This document shows, in pieces, positions 16,234-24,994 of a DNA stretch of 64,000 nt. The stretch spans positions 62,001 through 126,000 of the forward strand of contig CAWBCR010000031.1 in assembly GCA_963787375.1 (NCBI GenBank), read 5' to 3'. Numbering within the stretch: position 1 is the first letter of the stretch; every line of letters begins with the position of its first letter. A program made the position numbers and the translations under genes. This stretch comes from CAWBCR01 sp963787375 (GTDB lineage Bacteria > Chloroflexota > Anaerolineae > Aggregatilineales > UBA3940). The notes under the pieces are model-generated. The model did not search any database and had not been told where the DNA came from. It was given only the letters and a program-made list of their open reading frames with translations.

Positions 16234-17073
16234 ATGACTGAACCAACCCGCCTCGATCTGGATGGGCTGAAGGAAAAAGCCCGGCAGATCAGGCTTGACA
16301 TTCTCGACATGACGACAAAGGCCGGATCGGGCCACCCGTCAAGCTCGTGGTCGGCAGTGGAGATCGCCGTCGCGCTGTACTTCGGCGGCATCCTACGCTA
16401 CCGACCCGACGAGCCGTGGTGGCCGGCCCGCGACCGCTTCATCATGAGCAAGGGGCACGCCGCGCCGCTGCTGTACGCGGTGCTGGCCCACGCCGGGTAC
16501 TTTGACCGCGAGGAACTGTGGCGGCTGCGCCAGATCGGCAGCCCGGTGCAGGGCCATCCGATACAGGGTTGCATGCCGGGCGTCGAGGCGACGACCGGCT
16601 CGCTGGGACAGGGGCTGTCGCTGGGCGTGGGGCACGTGCTGGGTGGTCGGCTGAACGGGCTGGACTACCGCGTGTACGTGCTGCTGGGCGACGGCGAATG
16701 CGAGGCCGGGCAAATCTGGGAGGCGGCGATGTCTGCCGCGCACTTCAAGGCCAGCAACCTGACGGCCATCCTCGACTACAACAAGTACCAGGAAACCGGG
16801 CCTATCGCCCGCGAGATGGCGCTGGAGCCGCTGGGCGCGAAGTGGCGGAGCTTCGGCTGGAACGTCGAGGAGGTCGACGGGCACAACGTCGGCTCGGTGA
16901 TCGACCGGCTGGAGGGCGTGCAGGATATCACCGACAGGCCGTCGATCATCATCGCCAACACGATCAAGGGCAAGGGCGTATCGTTCGTCGAAGCGGACTA
17001 CACCTTCCACGGGCGCGCGCTGACGCCCGAACAGGCCGCAAGGGCGCGGGAGGAAATCAATGAAGCTGGGTGA
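16234..17073 (+). CDS. Transketolase, N-terminal (TPP-binding) subunit
   Basis: This 279-residue protein corresponds to the N-terminal third of transketolase. It contains TTKAGSGHPSSSWSAVEI, the SKGHAAPLLYAVL segment and the thiamine-diphosphate/Mg motif GDGECEAGQIWEA...LDYNKYQ. The C-terminal half is the next gene, which overlaps it by 14 nt. Split transketolases act as heterotetramers that move a two-carbon ketol unit between sugars. In catabolic operons they are known for apulose-4-phosphate and for sulfosugars. The start is the ATG at 16234, just after the kinase stop. Confidence 0.95.
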   Translation: MTEPTRLDLDGLKEKARQIRLDILDMTTKAGSGHPSSSWSAVEIAVALYFGGILRYRPDEPWWPARDRFIMSKGHAAPLLYAVLAHAGYFDREELWRLRQIGSPVQGHPIQGCMPGVEATTGSLGQGLSLGVGHVLGGRLNGLDYRVYVLLGDGECEAGQIWEAAMSAAHFKASNLTAILDYNKYQETGPIAREMALEPLGAKWRSFGWNVEEVDGHNVGSVIDRLEGVQDITDRPSIIIANTIKGKGVSFVEADYTFHGRALTPEQAARAREEINEAG

Positions 17074-18040
17074 GATCGCCGGGCTGAAGCCCGGAAAACC
17101 CATGCGCGATGTGTTCGGCGACGCGCTGCTGGAGCAAGCCCGCCGCGATCCGCGCGTGGTCGTGCTGGACGGCGACCTGGGCAACTCGACCAAGGCCGAA
17201 CTGGTCCGGCAGGAGTTCCCGGAGCGATTCTTCAACATCGGCATCGCCGAGAGCAACCTGGTGGGCATCGGCGCGGGGCTGGCGGCGTGCGGGATGATCC
17301 CGTTCATCACCAGCTTCTCGTCGTTCCTGCTGTGCAACGCCTACGACCAGATTCGGCTGGCGGTGGGCATCTCGAACCTCAACGCTAAGATCGTCGGCAG
17401 CCACGGCGGGATCACGCTGGGCAAGGACGGGCCCACACAGATGGGCATCGAAGACCTGGCGCTGGTGGGCGGCATGCCGACCTTCGTGATGCTGGTGCCG
17501 GGCGACCCGGCGTCGATGCACCGCGCGGTGCAGGCCGCCGCCGAGCACGTCGGGCCGGTGTTCCTGCGCTCCAGCCGGATCGCGATGCCGCACATCTACC
17601 CCGACGACGCCTGCCCGTTCGAGATCGGCAAGGCGAACGTGGTGCGGCAGGGCGACGACCTGACGATCATCGGGTGCGGGATGATGGTCGCCGCCGGGCT
17701 GGACGCGGCGGCGATGCTGGCGGCGGAAGGGATCGAGGCGCGGGTGGTCGACCTGCACACGATCCGCCCGCTCGACGTGGAGACAATCACGGCGGCGGCG
17801 CGCGAAACGGGCGCGATTGTGGCAGCCGAGGAGCACCTGATCCACGGCGGCATGGGCAGCAACGTGGCCCGCGTGGTCGCCGAGAACGCGCCGGTGCCGA
17901 TGCGCTTCGTGGGGCTGGCCGACACCTACGTCGAGTCTGCCGACCCGGACGACCTGCTGGTCAAGTATCACCTGACGGCGAACGACATCGTTCAGGCGGC
18001 GCGCGACGTGCTGAAGGCGAAGCGAAAGGTGGCCGTATGA
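17060..18040 (+). CDS. Transketolase, C-terminal (pyrimidine-binding) subunit
   Basis: This 326-residue protein covers the pyrimidine-binding and C-terminal domains of transketolase. The catalytic glutamate lies in RFFNIGIAESNLVGIGAGLA. The later segment AEEHLIHGGMGSNVARV matches the transketolase/DXS C domain. It overlaps the N-subunit gene by 14 nt and the following oxidoreductase gene by 4 nt (ATGA at 18037-18040), so the three products are translationally coupled. Together with the N subunit it forms one complete transketolase active site. Confidence 0.95.
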   Translation: MKLGEIAGLKPGKPMRDVFGDALLEQARRDPRVVVLDGDLGNSTKAELVRQEFPERFFNIGIAESNLVGIGAGLAACGMIPFITSFSSFLLCNAYDQIRLAVGISNLNAKIVGSHGGITLGKDGPTQMGIEDLALVGGMPTFVMLVPGDPASMHRAVQAAAEHVGPVFLRSSRIAMPHIYPDDACPFEIGKANVVRQGDDLTIIGCGMMVAAGLDAAAMLAAEGIEARVVDLHTIRPLDVETITAAARETGAIVAAEEHLIHGGMGSNVARVVAENAPVPMRFVGLADTYVESADPDDLLVKYHLTANDIVQAARDVLKAKRKVAV

Positions 18041-19341
18041 TCCGCAACGAGCTGCTGCGCCGCGAGGCGGAAGGCAACCCGATCCGCGTCGGTGCGAGCG
18101 CCATTGAATGGATGGGCAGCGGCTTCGTGGCCGCGATGGCCCACGTGCCGGGGATGGTCGTCTCGGCGCTGGCTAACGCCGACGTGGCCGACGCTATCGC
18201 GGCTTACGTGGCGGCAGGCGTGCCGCGCGACGCCATCGTCGAGGCGGACACGCCCGGCGCGGCGTCGGACGCCATCGCCGCTGGAAAGCGAGTCGTGACC
18301 GCCGACCCGACGCTGCTGGCGCGGCTCGACGCGCTGGACATCGTGACCGACTCGACGTGGTCGCCAGCCATCGGGGCCGAGGTGGCCCACGCCTGCATCC
18401 AGAACGGCAAAGACGTGGTGCTGATCAACATCGAGGCCGACGTGACGGTGGGCCGCATCCTCAAGAAGCTGGCCGCCGAGGCCGGGACGCTGTACACGGT
18501 ATCGTCAGGCGACGAGCCGGGCTGCCTGATGGAACTGTACGACTTCGTGACGACGCTGGGCTACGAGGTGATCGCCATCGGCAAGGGCAAGAGCAACCCG
18601 CTCAACCCGGCAGCCACGCCCGACAGCGTGGCCGAGTCGGCGCGCAAATCGGACAAGGACCCGGTGCAGGTGGCGTCCTACGTCGACGGCACCAAGACGA
18701 TGTTCGAGATGACATGCGCGGCCAACGCCACCGGCTGCCGCCCGCTACAGCGCGGGATGATCGGGCCGGAGGCCACACAGGAGACCGTGTCGCAGGTGTT
18801 TGCGCTGGTCGAGGATGGCGGCATCAGCCGCTTCCCCGGCGTGGTCGACTTCGTGCAGGGGCCGAGCATGTCGGGCGGGGTGTTCGTCACGGTGCGCATC
18901 CCCGATACACGCATCCGCGACGACCTGAACTACCTCAAGGTCGGCAAGGGCAATTACTTCACCTTCTTCCGGCCCTACCACCTGTGGTTCCTCGAAGCGC
19001 CGATCTCCATCGCGCGGGCGCACCTGAAGCACGAGGTGTGGATGGCCCCGCTCGACGAGCCGGTGGCCGACGTGATGACGGTCGCCAAGCGCGACCTGCG
19101 GCCCGGCGACGTGCTGGAGCGCTTCGGCGGATACACCACCTACGGCGTGATGGACGCGGCGGCGGAAACGGCCCGGCTGAACGCGCTGCCGGTCGGGCTG
19201 ACGCCCGGCGCGCGGGTCGTGCGCCCGGTGGCTGCCGGGCAGGTCGTTACCTGGGACGACGTGGCGCTGGACGAAGACGCAACGGTCGTGAAGCTGCGGC
19301 GGCAGCAGGACGCCCTGCCGGTCCGCCTCTCTGAACGGTAA
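18037..19341 (+). CDS. NAD(P)-dependent oxidoreductase with SAF domain (homoserine-dehydrogenase-like)
   Basis: This 434-residue protein has an N-terminal Rossmann-like region (IRVGASAIEWMGSGFVAAMAHVPGMVVSALANAD). A homoserine-dehydrogenase-like middle follows, then a C-terminal SAF domain of about 90 residues (VAKRDLRPGDVLERFGGYTTYGVM). Such proteins recur in operons for unusual or branched sugars, where they probably oxidise or reduce a sugar or sugar acid; the exact reaction is not established. The start overlaps the transketolase stop (ATGA). It may supply an aldehyde or keto substrate to the transketolase, or process its product. Confidence 0.85.
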   Translation: MIRNELLRREAEGNPIRVGASAIEWMGSGFVAAMAHVPGMVVSALANADVADAIAAYVAAGVPRDAIVEADTPGAASDAIAAGKRVVTADPTLLARLDALDIVTDSTWSPAIGAEVAHACIQNGKDVVLINIEADVTVGRILKKLAAEAGTLYTVSSGDEPGCLMELYDFVTTLGYEVIAIGKGKSNPLNPAATPDSVAESARKSDKDPVQVASYVDGTKTMFEMTCAANATGCRPLQRGMIGPEATQETVSQVFALVEDGGISRFPGVVDFVQGPSMSGGVFVTVRIPDTRIRDDLNYLKVGKGNYFTFFRPYHLWFLEAPISIARAHLKHEVWMAPLDEPVADVMTVAKRDLRPGDVLERFGGYTTYGVMDAAAETARLNALPVGLTPGARVVRPVAAGQVVTWDDVALDEDATVVKLRRQQDALPVRLSER

Positions 19342-19357
19342 ACAGGAGGAATCTACC

Positions 19358-20320
19358 ATGAAGATCGGTGTATTCACCGCCCTGTGGGGCAATCTGTCGT
19401 TTGAGCAGGCGCTCGACAAAGCCGCCGCGTTTGGCGTCGAATCGGTCGAGATCGGCGCGGGCGGCTACCCCGGCGACCCGCACTGCCCGGTCGACGCGTT
19501 GATCGGCAGCAAGACCAAGCGCGAGGAGTGGCTGGGAAAGATCCACGCGCACGGCCTGACACTCAGCGCGCTGAGCATCCACAATAATCCGATCCACCCC
19601 AACAAGGAGATCGCCAAGGAAGCCGACCGCGTCCTCAAGCGGGCGATCAAGCTGGCCAACCTGCTCGACGTGCCGACGATCAACGGCTTCGCCGGGCTGC
19701 CGGGCGGCGCACCGGGCGACACGATGCCTAACTGGGTCACCTGCGCGTGGCCGCCCCACTTCCTGGAGATCCTCGACTACCAGTGGAACAAGGTCGCGAT
19801 CCCCTACTGGAAGAAGATCCACCCGCTGCTGAAGGACTCCGGCGTGACGCTGGGCTTCGAGATGCACCCCGGTATGATGGTGTACAACGTCGACACGATG
19901 CTGCGCCTGCGCGAGGCCACCGGTCCGATGATCGGCTGCAACTTCGACCCCAGCCACCTGTGGTGGAACGGCGTCGACCCGGTGGCGGCGATCCGGGCGC
20001 TGGGCAGCGCGATCTTCCACGTGCACGGCAAAGACGTGTACGTCGACCCGTTCAACACCAGCGTCAACGGCTGCAACGACCACAAGCCCTACGACCAGAT
20101 CGCGAAACGCTCGTGGACGTTCCGCACCATTGGCTACGGGCACGACGTGAAGGTGTGGCGCGACATCGTCAGCGCGCTGCGGCTGGTGGGCTACGACTAC
20201 GTGATCTCCATCGAGCACGAGGACGCGCTGATGTCGCCCGACGAGGGGCTGACGAAAGCCGTCACGACGCTCAAGCAGGCGGCGATCAGCCAGCCCGCCG
20301 GGGAGATGTTCTGGGCGTAG
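19358..20320 (+). CDS. Sugar-phosphate isomerase/epimerase (TIM barrel)
   Basis: This 320-residue AP-endonuclease-2-fold protein preserves a full metal site: Glu in GFEMHPGM, Asp in NFDPSHLWW, His in FHVHGKD and Glu in SIEHEDALM. It is distinct from the first isomerase of the operon. AGGAGG lies 7-8 nt before the ATG, and 16 nt separate it from the oxidoreductase gene. It is the last gene before a 9-bp GC-rich hairpin at 20344-20365. Likely roles are a 3-epimerisation or aldose-ketose interconversion of a pathway intermediate. Confidence 0.9.
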   Translation: MKIGVFTALWGNLSFEQALDKAAAFGVESVEIGAGGYPGDPHCPVDALIGSKTKREEWLGKIHAHGLTLSALSIHNNPIHPNKEIAKEADRVLKRAIKLANLLDVPTINGFAGLPGGAPGDTMPNWVTCAWPPHFLEILDYQWNKVAIPYWKKIHPLLKDSGVTLGFEMHPGMMVYNVDTMLRLREATGPMIGCNFDPSHLWWNGVDPVAAIRALGSAIFHVHGKDVYVDPFNTSVNGCNDHKPYDQIAKRSWTFRTIGYGHDVKVWRDIVSALRLVGYDYVISIEHEDALMSPDEGLTKAVTTLKQAAISQPAGEMFWA

Positions 20321-20343
20321 CACGCAACCAGAGTTAAGCGTAT

Positions 20344-20365
20344 GGGGCGCACGGTTGTGCGCCCC
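20344..20365 (+). terminator. Probable terminator of the catabolic operon
   Basis: A perfect 9-bp stem, GGGGCGCAC (20344-20352) and GTGCGCCCC (20357-20365) with a GGTT loop, lies 23 nt after the last isomerase stop. The following bases are not T-rich, so termination efficiency is uncertain. Confidence 0.5.
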
Positions 20366-20453
20366 CTGCCGTTGGCTGCCCCTGCATAGATTCCCCCACT
20401 GTACAGATTCCCGCATCGAGTATAATTAAGTCATCGGAATCCACCCTTGTGGG

Positions 20454-22190
20454 ATGATATTAATGCTCTGGCGCTTCACTCCCTTTGCAGTTCCGCTCTT
20501 CGTCGGTACGTTAATGCTAGGCGTGGTTGCGGCGATGGCCTGGCGGCGGCGGGCTACACCCGGCACCATCTATCTGTTCGCAACCTGCGTCGCGCTGATC
20601 TTCTACGTGCTGGGCTACGCCGTGCAGCTTGGCGCGACGACGCCTGCCAGCGTGCTGTTGTGGATGAAAGTCCAGTACATCGGCATCGTCACCGTGTCGG
20701 TCACGCTGTTCTTTCTGGTGCTGGCCTACACGGGCCGGCAGCGCGTGTTCACGCCGTTTCAGCACATCACACTGCTGATCATCCCCGCTATCACCCTGAC
20801 ACTGGCCTGGACCAATGAGCTGCACGGCTGGCTGTGGCGGGACGTGACCTATCGCGACCTGTACGGCACGCTCGCCATGTTCTTCGAGCGGGGTACGTGG
20901 TACTGGGTCTACGTCGCCTACAACTGGCTGCTGTTTATCGGCGCTGTGGCGCTGCTGGTACGGGCCTTCGCCCGCACATCGGGGGTGTACCGCCAGCAGA
21001 TCGGCACGATCCTGGCCGGCACGTCCATCCCGCTGATCGTCAACATCCTGTATCTCGCACGGCTGGTCCCGGCTGGCATCGACTGGAACGTCTACGCTTT
21101 CCTGCCGACGGTCCTCCTCGCCGCGTGGGGGATGTTCAACATCCAATTGTTCGACATCGCACCCATCGCACGCGACGCCGTCGTCGAGAACCTGGGCGAC
21201 GCGGTGATCATCCTCGACACACTGGAACGTATCGCCGATCTGAATCCGGCGGCGCTGGCGATCCTGGGCATCACCCGCGCCCAAGCCATCGGCCAGCCCG
21301 CCCGGCAGGTCCTCAGCACATGGTATGAGATTCTCGACCAGCCGCCGGACGCCACGACAGCCGCGCCGCTGTCGCTGGAGGAAGACGGCCAGCCGCGCGA
21401 GTTCGACCTGCACGTCTCGCCGCTGCTGGCCCGGTCAGGGCGGCAGGTGGGCCGGCTGCTCGTCCTGCACGATACGACCGAACTGCACCGGCTGATCGGC
21501 GAGCTGGACGCCTACGCGCACACCGTCGCGCATGACCTCAAAGCGCCGCTGTCCATCGTGATCGGCCACGCAGCGCTGACCATGGAGATGACCGCAACGC
21601 TGAATAACCCCGACCTGCTCCGGTCGATAGAGGCGATGAACCGCTCCAGCGTGAGAATGTACGCCATCATCAACGAGCTGCTGCTGCTGGCAAGCGTGCG
21701 CCGGCAGGAGGATGTGCCCATCACGCCACTTAACATGGCGCAGATTGTGGCCGATACGCAGGACCGCCTCGCCGAACAGATCGACGCCTGCGGCGGGCGC
21801 ATCGTGACGCCGGAGGCATGGCCGGTCGCGCTGGGCCATGCGCCGTGGGTTCAGGAAGTGTGGGCCAACTACATCAGCAACGCGCTCAAGTACGGCGGCA
21901 GCCCGCCGGCGGTCGAGCTGGGCGCGGAACCCGCCCCCGGCGAAATGCTGCGCTTCTGGGTGCGCGACAACGGGGCGGGCCTTGCGCTAGAGGAGCAGTC
22001 CAACCTGTTCGACGAGTTCTCGCATACCCTCATGACCCGTGCGCAGGGCTCCGGGCTGGGCCTGTCGATTGTGCAGCGCATCGTCAGGCGGCTGGGCGGC
22101 GAGGTGGCTGTCGAGAGCACCAACGGGTATGGCAGCACGTTCAGCTTCACGCTGCCCGCCGCCGGAGAGCACCCCACCCCACAGCCGTGA
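20454..22190 (+). CDS. Histidine kinase: 7TM sensor, PAS, HisKA, HATPase
   Basis: This 578-residue kinase begins with about seven membrane helices (residues 1-225), which match the N-terminal 7TM histidine-kinase module. A PAS domain follows (VVENLGDAVIILDTLERIADLNPAAL), then a dimerisation domain with the phospho-accepting His in TVAHDLKAPLSIVIGHA and an ATPase domain with VWANYISNALKYG (N box), DNGAGL (G1) and GSGLGLSIVQRIV (G2). No response regulator is adjacent. A TATAAT at 20421-20426 is a possible -10 box without a clear -35. ATGs at 20454 and 20463 are both possible. Confidence 0.93.
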   Translation: MILMLWRFTPFAVPLFVGTLMLGVVAAMAWRRRATPGTIYLFATCVALIFYVLGYAVQLGATTPASVLLWMKVQYIGIVTVSVTLFFLVLAYTGRQRVFTPFQHITLLIIPAITLTLAWTNELHGWLWRDVTYRDLYGTLAMFFERGTWYWVYVAYNWLLFIGAVALLVRAFARTSGVYRQQIGTILAGTSIPLIVNILYLARLVPAGIDWNVYAFLPTVLLAAWGMFNIQLFDIAPIARDAVVENLGDAVIILDTLERIADLNPAALAILGITRAQAIGQPARQVLSTWYEILDQPPDATTAAPLSLEEDGQPREFDLHVSPLLARSGRQVGRLLVLHDTTELHRLIGELDAYAHTVAHDLKAPLSIVIGHAALTMEMTATLNNPDLLRSIEAMNRSSVRMYAIINELLLLASVRRQEDVPITPLNMAQIVADTQDRLAEQIDACGGRIVTPEAWPVALGHAPWVQEVWANYISNALKYGGSPPAVELGAEPAPGEMLRFWVRDNGAGLALEEQSNLFDEFSHTLMTRAQGSGLGLSIVQRIVRRLGGEVAVESTNGYGSTFSFTLPAAGEHPTPQP

Positions 22191-22298
22191 TCACCGCCTT
22201 CCACCACAAATCCCCCCATTGACGCCCTATTCACACATATCGCTGCAATTGCATATTGATTAAACCAGCAGGCGCTATACAATATATTGAAATAAGTC

Positions 22299-22361
22299 AG
22301 GGAGCCCGAAGACGCGTCCGCAAGTGACCGCACGAAAGCCTCACAAGCCGGCTCCCTGATC
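22299..22361. other. Structured element with 10-bp closing stem
   Basis: TCAGGGAGCC near 22298 and GGCTCCCTGA near 22350 form a perfect 10-bp inverted repeat around about 42 nt that can fold further. It sits after the 7TM kinase and immediately before a headless transporter gene tail. It could be a structured RNA, a terminator or a rearrangement scar; no known riboswitch signature was recognised. Confidence 0.35.
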
Positions 22362-22386
22362 GAACGCCCATCCCAGGATTGGCACG

Positions 22387-22518
22387 CGCAGTGGCTATCG
22401 TTATTTGCAGGCCGTGCGGGTGCAGAACGCCGGCGGCAAAGAGCCGGAGCATTTCGGCTCCGGCGAGAATGTCACGGTCGACTGGTCGCCGGACGATGCG
22501 CTGATGCTGACTTCGTGA
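22387..22518 (+). pseudogene. 3' remnant of an ABC-transporter ATP-binding protein (PotA-type TOBE tail)
   Basis: The frame ending at TGA 22516-22518 encodes about 43 residues. They read like the C-terminal TOBE domain of polyamine- or Fe-type ABC ATPases: YLQAVRVQNAGGKEPEHFGS followed by GENVTVDWSPDDALML. No Walker A, Walker B or signature motif is encoded upstream, so this is a detached 3' end. The stretch from here to 22721 shows no further gene or strong signal. Confidence 0.6.
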
Positions 22519-22721
22519 GGCCGTGGAACGCTCACCTGGCCACCCGGCTTAACCGAACGGTCTGGCCGATGCGACTAGCAGACACTCGCCCCTTGTACAA
22601 TGCCTCTACAACGTTTCCGCCTTATGCTAAGAGGAACGCTGCCCATCTTGACATGGTGCGTGTATCGCGCTACCCTGTGCAGCGATGGCGCGACACACAG
22701 TGGCGAGCCGGCTGGCTACTA

Positions 22722-22943
22722 CTACTTCTTCTTTTTCTTGTCGCTCATCAGCCCGCCAAGCTGCTCGGCCATATTGGCGATGTCTCCCGCGCCCTTGCCT
22801 GTCATCAGCGCATCGATCTGTCCCGCAACCGGCGCAGGCAGCTTCGACTTGATGAAGTCGACGGCGACGATGGCCGCCGCCCGCGCCTTGGCTTCGGGCA
22901 GGCCGGTCTTCTTCATGATTAGCTTCACAAGCTCGTCCATCAT
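22722..22943 (-). CDS. Small helical protein of unknown function
   Basis: This 73-residue protein reads MDELVKLIMKKTGLPEAKAR, then two or three amphipathic helices and a Lys-rich end (SDKKKKK). Similar short proteins occur in Chloroflexota and cyanobacteria. AGGAGG lies 8 nt upstream of the chosen start (22943, reading leftwards), so expression is well supported. The basic tail suggests contact with nucleic acid or membrane, but no function is known. It is divergently arranged with the PAS kinase gene. Confidence 0.75.
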   Translation of the reverse strand: MMDELVKLIMKKTGLPEAKARAAAIVAVDFIKSKLPAPVAGQIDALMTGKGAGDIANMAEQLGGLMSDKKKKK

Positions 22944-23010
22944 GGCAGATTCCTCCTGGCATTACAGGGAGCAGGTACAGCAGTAGGGAAAGTATACAGT
23001 CGGATGTCAG

Positions 23011-24517
23011 ATGGAACAATCATCTCTCGACGGCAAACCGCCGCCACCTGTCGACGATGCCAGCTTCCGCGTGCTGTTCGAGAGCGCGCCGCAGGCCATT
23101 ATCGTGACCGACGAGTTCGAGCGTCATTCGCTGGGCGAATGCGCGCGCGTCCCGCATGTTCGGCTGGGCGCTGGATGACCTGATCGACCAGCTGGTCGAC
23201 CGGCTGGTGCCGGAGCACCTGCGCGAGGCGCACATCGAACACCGGGAGGGCTACCTCGCCAACCCCGTCACCCGCCCGATGGGCGACCTGATCGTGACCG
23301 GCGTGCGCAAGGACGGCAGCGAGTTCCCGCTCGAAATCGGGTTGAGCGCCATCAACAGCGACGAGGGCCTGTTCGTGCTGAGCTTCATGACCGACATCAC
23401 CCGGCGCAAGCAGCTTGAAGCGGAGGTCGCCCGGCGCGAGAACCTGTATCGCACGCTGGCCCGTAATTTTCCCGGCGCTGCCGTCTTTCTGTTTGACCGG
23501 GACCTGCGCTTTCTGGCCGCCGAGGGCGGGGGGCTGGAAGCCGCCGGCTACCGGCGCGAGGCGCTGGAGGGCCACACGCTGTTCGAGGTGCTGCTCCCGG
23601 AAACGGCTGACCAGCTTGCGCCGATCTACCGCGCCGCGCTGGACGGGCAGCGCACGCACTTCACACGCAAGAGCGGTGACCTTGTGTTCAGTATCGAGGC
23701 GCTGCCGGTGCTCGACGAGGACGGCGCGATCATCGCCGGGATGCTGGTTTCGATGGACGTCACCGAGCAGACCAGGGCCGAAGAGCAGCGGCGGGCCTTT
23801 ACGGAGAAGCTGGAGCGCAGCAACCGCGAGCTTGAGGATTTCGCCTTTGTCGCCTCGCACGACCTGCAAGAGCCGCTGCGCAAGATCCACGCGTTCGGCG
23901 AGCGGCTGGCCGCCAGCGCGGGCGACTCGCTGGACGCGCGCAGCCGCGATTACCTGACACGCATGCTGAACGCCGCCGGGCGGATGCAACTGCTGATCGA
24001 CGACCTGCTGGCCTACTCGCGCATCACCACCCGGGGTCAGCCGTTCGCGCCCGTCAGCCTGACGCAGGTCGCTGCCGAGGTCATCTCCGACCTGGAGGTG
24101 AGCATCGAACAGGCGCACGGCAAGGTCGAGATCGGCAGGCTGCCAACCATCGACGCCGACCGGCTGCAAATGCGGCAGCTCTTGCAGAACCTGATCGGCA
24201 ACGCGCTGAAGTTCCACCAGCCGGACCAGCCGCCGGTGGTGCACGTCGAACAGCGGCAGGCGATGGCCGGGCTGGTCGAGATTGTCGTGCGCGACGAAGG
24301 CATCGGCTTCGAGCAGAAATACGCGGACCGCATCTTCGGGATGTTCCAGCGGCTGCACGGGCGCAACGAGTACGAGGGAACCGGCATCGGGCTGGCGATC
24401 TGCCGTAAGATCGCCGAGCGGCACGGCGGCACCATCCGGGCCGAGAGCAGCCCCGGCCAGGGCACCGCATTTATTATCCGGCTGCCTGCCAGCCACCTCC
24501 GGGAAGGTGATCATTAA
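23011..24517 (+). CDS. PAS-PAS histidine kinase, frameshifted near the N terminus
   Basis: About 500 residues: a first PAS domain beginning SFRVLFESAPQAIIVTDEF, a second PAS (NLYRTLARNFPGAAVFLFD), a coiled linker (AEEQRRAFTEKLERSNRELEDF), HisKA with the His in FVASHDLQEPLRKIH, and HATPase (LLQNLIGNALKFH, DEGIGF, GTGIGLAICRKI). The layout resembles phytochrome-like or light/redox kinases, but no GAF domain is present. The frame changes near 23117: one missing base between VTDEF and IRWANARASRMFGW. The ATG at 23011 is the likely start. It lies directly upstream of a receiver gene, so the pair forms a two-component unit. Confidence 0.9.
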
Positions 24518-24521
24518 CGCC

Positions 24522-24977
24522 ATGGATTCACACTCGCAGCCCATCACGATCGTGATCGCGGATGACGACGAAGACGACCGCATGATGATGCAGGAGGCGC
24601 TGAACGAATGCTGCCACGTCGGGCATATCGACTTTGTCGCCAACGGGGAAGAGCTGCTGGATTACCTGCACCATCGCGGCTGCTTCGCGCACCTGGCGGA
24701 CAACGAGCGGCCCGGCCTGATCCTGCTGGACCTCAACATGCCGCGCAAGGATGGCCGCGAGGCGCTCAAGGAGATCAAGTCGGACCCGAAGCTGCGGCGT
24801 ATCCCGGTCGTCGTCATGACCACCTCGCGGGCCGAGGAGGACATCGCGCGCACCTACGACCTGGGCGCGAATTCGTACATTACCAAGCCGCTGAGCTTTG
24901 AGGCGCTGGTGGCGACGATGCGCGCCATCGGCACCTACTGGCTGGAGGTTGTCAACCTGCCGCCTGAATCGAATTAA
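24522..24977 (+). CDS. Stand-alone response-regulator receiver protein
   Basis: This 151-residue single receiver domain of the Rcp1 type has the acidic pocket IADDDEDDRMM, phospho-acceptor Asp in LILLDLNMPRKDG, the T/S switch in VVMTTSRAEEDI and the Lys in YITKPLSF. It has no output domain. It starts 4 nt after the kinase gene and probably receives phosphate from it, or relays it within the four-gene signalling block. Confidence 0.93.
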   Translation: MDSHSQPITIVIADDDEDDRMMMQEALNECCHVGHIDFVANGEELLDYLHHRGCFAHLADNERPGLILLDLNMPRKDGREALKEIKSDPKLRRIPVVVMTTSRAEEDIARTYDLGANSYITKPLSFEALVATMRAIGTYWLEVVNLPPESN

Positions 24978-24994
24978 CATGGACGCGACTCTGC

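Noticed and set aside
22299..22361. Riboswitch (cyclic-di-GMP or similar)
   Set aside because: The closing stem is clear, but the conserved core bases of known classes could not be matched by eye.
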